A stretch of DNA of 64,000 bases from Sabellastarte sp. h YS-2021 (lineage: Eukaryota > Annelida > Polychaeta > Sabellida > Sabellidae). The DNA lies in assembly GCA_964017235.1 (NCBI GenBank), contig OZ024929.1, positions 64,141,603 through 64,205,602 of the forward strand, read 5' to 3'. Position numbers and translations under genes: made by a program. This document shows positions 57,821 to 64,000 of the stretch, one piece after another (position 1 is the first letter of the stretch; the number at the start of each line of letters is the position of its first letter). The notes under the pieces are model-generated. The model was not told the DNA's origin, searched no databases, and worked only from the letters and a program-made list of their open reading frames with translations.

Positions 57821-60742
57821 TTTAAAAGATACCTTATCTATCGTGGATGAAAAATTGTTCAAGGCATGCAAATCTGTCTGTTCGTCTGTTTGCTAGAGAC
57901 ATTACAAGGGGGGTACCCCCACCAAAAGTGTGAAAATTTCAACTTTTTATCACAATTTTCTCAGTGACTATTGCAGGGATTTCTCTCATATCTTGCATAT
58001 ATGTACTAGGCCAGAGGTAGATTCTCTTGTGTGAGTATGAGACCTGGATCTGTCTTACTTTTTTTTAAATAAATTTTTTTAATAATTTTTAATGCATTAA
58101 AATTCATGAAATCATGCACTAAATCACTTATAACTTCAAAAGTGTTGCATTTACAGCATTTTGTGAAAATATGTTGTTCAGCTACTTTTTTCATAGCTAC
58201 AATATGGTGAGTAAGTTGGGTGTCTGTCTCAATAACTAAGTGAGTAATAGCTACTTTTGGGCTTTTCAGTAACTTCCATTATGAGTAAAATCACTTGTAA
58301 CTTAAAAACTATTGCATTTAGAGAATTTCGTATAAATATGTTATTCAGCTACTTTTGGGCCAGCTATAACATAGTGAAATTTCAGACCTGTAGCTCATGG
58401 CATAGCTGAGTAATAGCTACTTTTAGGTTATCACTGTTGAGTAAATCGCTTATAACTTGAAAACTATTGCATTTAGAGAATTTCGTATAAATATGTTATT
58501 CAGCTACTTTTGGGTCAGCTATAACATAGTAAAATTTCAGACCTGTAGCTCATGGCATAGCTGAGTAATAGCTACTTTTAGGTTATCACTGTTGAGTAAA
58601 TCACTTATAACTTGAAAAGTGTTGCATTTAGAGCATTTTGTTAAAATATGTTATTCAGCTACTTTTTTCATAGCTACAATATGGTGAGTAAGTTGGGTGT
58701 CTGTCTCAATAGCTAAGTGAGTAATAGCTACTTTTGGGCTTTTCAGTAACTTCCATCATGAGTAAAATCACTTGTAACTTAAAAACTATTGCATTTAGAG
58801 AATTTCGTATAAATATGTTATTCAGCTACTTTTGGGCCAGCTATAACATAGTAAAATTTCAGACCTGTAGCTCATGGCATAGCTGAGTAATAGCTACTTT
58901 TAGGTTATCACTGTTGAGTAAATCACTTATAACTTGAAAACTATTGCATTTAGAGTATTTTGTTTCAATATGTTATTCACCTATTTTGGGGTCAGCTATA
59001 ACATAGTGAAGTTTCAGACCTGTGGCTCATTTCATAGCTGAGTAATAGCTACTTTGAAGTTCTCACTGTTGAGTAAATCAGTTATAATTGGAAAACTATT
59101 GCATTTACAGAAATTTGTGCAAATATGTTATTCAGCTACTTTTGGGTCAGCTATAACATAGTGAAATTATAGACCTATAGCTCATGGCACAACTGAGCAA
59201 TAGCTATTCTCAGGTACTGACTGTTGAGTAAATCAGCTATAACTTAAAAAATATTGCATTTGGAGTATTTTGTTAAAATATATTGTTCACCTACTTTTGG
59301 GTCAGCTATAACATAGTGAAATTACAGACCTATAGCTCATGGCATAGCGGAGCAATAGCTATTTTCAGGTTCTCACTATTGAGTAAATCAGTTGTAGCTT
59401 GAAAACTATTGCATTTACAGTAGTTTGCTTAAATATGTTGTTCACCTACTTTTGGGTTAGCTATAACATAGTAAAATTTCAGACATGTAGCTCATTGCAT
59501 AGCTGAGTAATAGTTCCTTTGAGGTTCTCACTGTTGAGTAAATCAGTTGTAACTTGAAAACTATTACATTTAGAGTAATTTGTTAAATATGTTATTCACA
59601 GAATTTTTGGTCAGCTATAACATAGTGAAATTGCAGACCTCTATGTCATGGTATAGCTGAGCAATAGCTACTTTCAGGTTCTCACTGTTGAGTAAATCAT
59701 TGTATCCACTGGATAGCCGCAGTGTGTAGAGAGAGATTTCACCATTACTGCTCTGATGAAAAAAAATATTATAGCTAGCTTTCTTAAGTTTGCAGTATAT
59801 ATTAATAACCATAAAATGTTGTCTGGGAATATTTTTGGCCTCATTTTGAGAAACAAGATGGCCGCCACAGGTGTTTTTTGTCAGTCATGAAAAGTGCTTA
59901 TATCTCCCTTATTATTGATCCTAGAGGTTTGGGATGATAAACCAACCTGTAGGAAATCATTGGGTGGGAATCTTTTGGTGTGGTCAGATTTGCCCTTCAA
60001 TGACCCCTCCTTCAAGGTCAAACAAGGATAGCCAAACTTAAAAGTGCTTATAACTCGCTTATTATTGGTCCCAGAGGTTTGGGTTGGTAAACAGACAGGA
60101 AATCATGGGCTGTGAATCTGTTGATATGGTCCGATTTGACCTTGGAACCCTCCTTCAAGGTCAAATGAGGATAGCGAAAATTGCAAGTGCCTACAACTCG
60201 CTTATTATTGGTGACAGAGATTTGGGATGGTAAACCAACCCATAGGAAATCATTGGCTCGGAATCTTTTGGTATGGTCAGATTTGACCTTTGGGCCCCTC
60301 CTTCAAGGTCAAATGAGGACAGCCAACCTTAAAAGTGCTTATAACTCATTTATAATTGGTCCTAGAGGTTTGGAATGGTAAACCATAGGAAATCATGGGC
60401 TGGGAATGTATTTGTGTGGTTAGATTTGACCTTGGACCCCTTCTTCAAGGTCGAACGAGGATATTGCATTTGTAGTATTTCTTTAAATATGTTTTAACCT
60501 ATTTTTTACACTTAAACAATTACCTTGTTATTTTCCTTCATAATACCATTTACAGGGCACAACTTTTTTATCCTTTTCTTCTGTCAGCTTCGGAATTTCT
60601 TTCGAACTTGCTGTTCAGTTACCATTTACTGTATTTCTGTACAGCCCTTTTCCTGATAATTATTCTGTCCTCTAATCACCTTCACAAATCAAAAACACTC
60701 AGTCAGCTGACACAGTGCCCGTTCACGGGCACTCTCCTCTTG
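57821..60742 (+). mobile_element. Family B element, second copy (B2), head-to-tail with B1
   Basis: It starts directly after the B1 terminus at TTTAAAAGATACCTTATCTA, which corresponds to B1 base ~50836, so its first ~117 bases are missing. It has about ten 155-bp units (58120-59700), four ~145-bp units and the same terminal hairpin and CTCCTCTTG end at 60742. C3 resumes right after it. Confidence 0.75.
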
Positions 60743-62364
60743 TTTCTGTATTTTGCCCTGTTATTTGGAAATGCTTAGTGTGACAAGTCTTAAACTGTAT
60801 TATATATAATTTTTGTTTGTTGTGTATGCCCCCCAAAAAGTTTCAGTTCTGTAGTTTAATTGCTAAGGTCTCTTTAACAATTGTAAAATGCCCACAGAGA
60901 CCCAATTTATGGATATTATGCCACTTTAAAGCCCTGTAACTGTCAAACTATGTGGCTCATAGAGCTGAAATCTTTGAATTTTTCAAAGGAAGTGCCTGTC
61001 TATTTAAATTTTGAATATTAATAATGTTATGGCTATCTTAGGCTTTTAAGAACTTATTTTTGTGTGTTATCTCTCTGCTTGCTGAGTTTTTAACTTTTTA
61101 ATATGAAACTGGTTAAACATATTCAAGTAGGCAAAATGGACACTGTTATTTTCTGGTGAGCTTTAAGTCCCAAATATTAATGAAATTATAGCCTTATGTA
61201 GTAAAAATAGGGGATTTTTAACCCTCAACTAGCCCAGTTTTATTCAACTTGCCTTAATTTTGACACAGCTCCTACAGTTATGAACTCATTTCAATTGATA
61301 ATCACATACTTAAAATTCTCAATTCTGAATTATTATTATAAATCTGTTCTTGTTGTTTGATAATTTATATTTAATTCTGGAGGTATATAATCTTCCTGTT
61401 GGACATTCCTTATTTATATATTTGATTTTATTTTAGTGATAAGATTAACTGAGCTTTTTGTATTTGATTACCCCTTTTATATTATAAGTGTTTGTTTACC
61501 ATTTGTGCTGCAGCACTCCATCTCTTTGTAGTCCCACCACCCATCCCCCACCCACCTCTGGGACCTCCAGCTATTGAGTGACACTAAATAAACAAAGGTA
61601 TATAGATCTTCTGTAATAGTGAGAGAGGTGTGGAGAAGGGGAGAGAGGTGGGGTGGGGGTGGGAGGTGGTGTTTGCTTCATTATCTAATTATCTAAGACA
61701 AAGGGAGTCAGAACTGAGATTGTGTCACATATTTAGGTTGCATATATATGGACCATATATATAGGAATTGAGGAAATGAATAACTGAAAAACAATGCAAA
61801 TTCTAAAAATAATATAATAAAATAATAATATAAATAATATATGATTTTTAAATAATATTTTATTTGTGAACAAATATAGAAACAGAGATACGCTTTTGGA
61901 ATTATGAATTTAGAATGGACATTCAATCATCAATCATTTAAATACTTTGAAAATAGGTTCAGAGTTACCCTTTGCAGGAAGATTGAAAAGTATGATGAGT
62001 TGAGTTAAAAATAATATTTTATTTGTTAACAAATATAGAAACAGATATGCTCTTTTGAGATTATTAATTTAGAATGGACATTCAATCATCAATCATTTAA
62101 ATACTTTGAAAATAGGTTCAGAGTTATCATTGCAGGAAGATTGAAAATATGATCTGTTGAGTTATATATTCGACGTCTGGGGATACACCATCTTCTTTGG
62201 GAAGATATAAACTTAGTAGATTGATGTGCTGAAGTTCATATAACTTTTCCCAATATTTATGGCATACAACAAATGGATTAAATAAAAAATTCCCGATCAA
62301 AACCTGTGGCGTGAGTGATGACCTGTCTGGGGATATGTTGGCGCCGAGTTGGCCCAATCTAGTT
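60743..62364 (+). mobile_element. Family C element C3, right part
   Basis: It picks up at 'tgtattttgccctgttattt', the base that follows the C1/C2 block at ~5095 and ~16350. It continues with the unique tail and ends ATCTAGTT at 62364. Relative to C1 and C2 it has extra AT-rich insertions (for example 61325-61450) and more substitutions, so it is the older copy. Confidence 0.8.
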
Positions 62365-63022
62365 TATTTATTCATAAATTTATATATAAATCTGGGGGTA
62401 TAATTTTCCTGTTAAAAATTCCTTATTCATATATTTGATTTTTTATTGCTAATTTTATTAACTGAACTTTTTGGGGCAAGTTTGTAAAATGGATAGATTG
62501 GACCATTGATGATTTCTGAGTATTTTTATTACCCCTTTTATATATATTAGAGAGTTTGTTATCTCATTTATGTATCTCATAACATTTATGAAGTATCAGT
62601 AGTTCTATTGATCCCAGTGTTAGTGGGGGACTTCATTACCTCATTTGCTCATGCAATTAACATTAAAAGGTATGCATTTACAAAGCGGCCATCTGTGGCC
62701 AATCAAACCTCAATTAATTAGTACATAGGGAATTACTAAAATTACTAAATGTGGTTACTCCAAGAGGAATGACCTAGCCCAAATTTGCTCTAAAATAAAA
62801 AAATTGCAGAAATTACAATAATTTGCCAATATACCCCTTTTACATTGTCATGAGTGAGCCCCGACCAACCCATTTGTGCTGAAGGGAATTTAATTGTGGA
62901 GGTCTGACAAAGTTCTCTTGGCGCTATGTCAGCTATGAAATTATTTCAACATATTATAGGTATCTAGATGTCACATTTCCCATAACACATGTTTTGAAAT
63001 TAACAATCCATTTGTGTTTCAG
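62365..63022 (+). other. Probable SEC11 intron, 3' end
   Basis: AT-rich unique sequence with no repeat of the families above and no further exon seen. It ends with a T-rich tract and the acceptor TTTGTGTTTCAG (63011-63022). Confidence 0.6.
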
Positions 63023-63142
63023 AGAAAATGGTACAGTAAAATTTCTGACAAAAGGAGACAATAATTCCGTGGATGACCGAGGTCTTTATGCTCAGGGACA
63101 GCTATGGCTCGAACATAAAGATGTTGTTGGAAGAGCACGAGG
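63023..63142 (+). CDS. SEC11: SEC11 signal peptidase catalytic subunit, internal exon
   Basis: The 120-base exon reads [20 protein letters not shown], then [20 protein letters not shown]. This is the signature block of eukaryotic SEC11 (SPC18/SPC21), the serine-type catalytic subunit of the ER signal peptidase complex, which removes signal peptides from secretory proteins. The GDNN-x-VDD motif carries the conserved catalytic Asp; the Ser and His motifs are on exons not in this window. The exon begins with the third base of a codon and ends with two bases of Gly (GG), followed by donor GTATGT (63143-63148). No stop, frameshift or missing key residue is seen. It could in principle be SEC11A- or SEC11C-type; invertebrates usually have one gene. 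A processed pseudogene is excluded by the flanking splice sites. Confidence 0.93.
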
Positions 63143-63399
63143 GTATGTACACTTCGATTTTCTGAAAAGTTAAATGGCAATATCAGCTTTTGTGGCTGAA
63201 AGTATTGCTATGTTTTGGCATGCATCTTCCTCTACTGTATCAACAGTTTTTACAGGTCAAGGTTACTACAGCAAGGTCAAAGGTATTGTTTTCACCCATG
63301 GTGTCCGGATGGGCGGGCGGGCGGCAGGAAAAAGTTTTTCCGGGCTGTATCTCAGAAACCGTAAGGTGTAGGAAGTTGATACTTGGTAGGGACATTGGT
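63143..63399 (+). other. SEC11 downstream intron, start
   Basis: It begins GTATGT. From ~63290 it enters a repeat head with GGATGGGCGGGCGGGCGGCA, like the G/C-rich heads of other minisatellite elements here. No coding sequence. Confidence 0.6.
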
Positions 63400-64000
63400 T
63401 AGGAGGTGTAGGTGTGCAACGTCATGGTCTGACCTTGATTTGACCTTTGACCTTGCCGTAGTGACCTTGAGTTTGAAAATCTTGTCCGAGCTGTATCTCG
63501 GAAACCGTAAGGTGTAGGAAGTTGATACTTGGTAGGGACATTGGTTAGGGGGTGTAGGTGTGCAACGTCATGGTCTGACCTTGATTTGACCTTTGACCTT
63601 GCCGTAGTGACCTTGACCTATAAAATCTTGTCCGGGCTATATCTCGGAAACTGTAAGGCGTAGGAAGTTGATACTTTGTAGGGACATTGGTTAGGGGGTG
63701 TAGGTGTGCAACGTCATGGCGTGACATTGATTTGACCTTTGACCTTGCCGTAGTGACCTTGACCTATAACATCTTGTCCGGGGTATATCTCGGAAACCGT
63801 AAGGTGTAGGAAGTTTATACTGAGTAGGGACATTGGCTAGGGTGTGTAGATGTAAAACGTCATGGTGTGACCTTGATTTGACCTTTGACCTTGCCGTAGT
63901 GACCTTGACCTATAATGCCTTGTCTGGGCTATATTTTGGAAACCATAAGGTGTAGGAAGTTGATATTTGGTAGGGACATTGGTCAAGGGTGTGCAACGTC
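63330..64000 (+). repeat. 147-bp tandem repeat in the SEC11 downstream intron
   Basis: At least 4.5 units of ~147 bp run off the window. Boxes are 'ctatatctcggaaaccgtaa', 'ggtgtaggaagttgatactt', 'gtgcaacgtcatggtctgac' and 'tgacctttgaccttgccgta'. Each unit carries several TGACCT half-sites in the same orientation. Confidence 0.93.

Overview
This is animal nuclear DNA: AT-rich, almost free of host genes and packed with transposable elements nested in one another. The one host coding exon I can support is at 63023-63142 (+). It encodes the GDNN-x-VDDRGLY block of SEC11, the catalytic subunit of the signal peptidase complex, with a clean acceptor and a GTATGT donor. The mixture of DIRS-type tyrosine-recombinase retrotransposons, an L1/Tx1-like LINE, and long minisatellite-bearing elements that start with a hairpin and end in CTAGTT resembles mollusc genomes, bivalves especially. 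The species assignment is inference.

Left part (1-29350). The window opens in the 3' end of a DIRS element (1-660). A hairpin-headed element, family H (H1, 1300-2394), follows, then a DIRS recombinase fragment (2395-3270) split by a family C element (C1, 3271-6547). A gag-like DIRS-3 fragment (6801-7605) is interrupted by a stack of insertions and resumes at 26495. The order is DIRS-3 > H2 (7606-26494) > H3 (8225-25348) > a DIRS block (8867-24501). The DIRS block holds DIRS-1 (gag, RT, RNase H, methyltransferase-like region, tyrosine recombinase), C2 (14536-17803), element D (about 17896-19140) and the degraded DIRS-2. Taking out H2 brings the DIRS-3 reading frame back into register.

Middle (29351-35035). 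No gene is seen. This stretch has fold-back repeats, a MITE-like unit, scattered TATACACGCCGGCGTG-type palindromes and short tandem repeats.

Right part (35036-62364). A third family C element (C3) is split twice. A minus-strand L1/Tx1-like LINE (37396-50686) lies between copies of a 13-bp target duplication (GCCATAGACACTT). Its reverse transcriptase is interrupted by H4 (39907-45953), which carries 169-bp and 133-bp tandem arrays. The 5' end of the LINE carries most of a NADAR (YbiA-like) domain, truncated exactly at the target duplication. Just beyond it, two head-to-tail copies of family B (50719-60742) carry a 155-bp array with a 1,859-bp higher-order repeat. C3 then resumes and ends at 62364.

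The SEC11 exon follows, and its downstream intron holds a 147-bp tandem repeat rich in AGGTCA half-sites. No other SEC11 exon was found, so the window may be largely a very long SEC11 intron or its 5' flank. All retroelement ORFs except perhaps the NADAR ORF carry stops, frameshifts or damaged catalytic motifs, so they look like dead copies.
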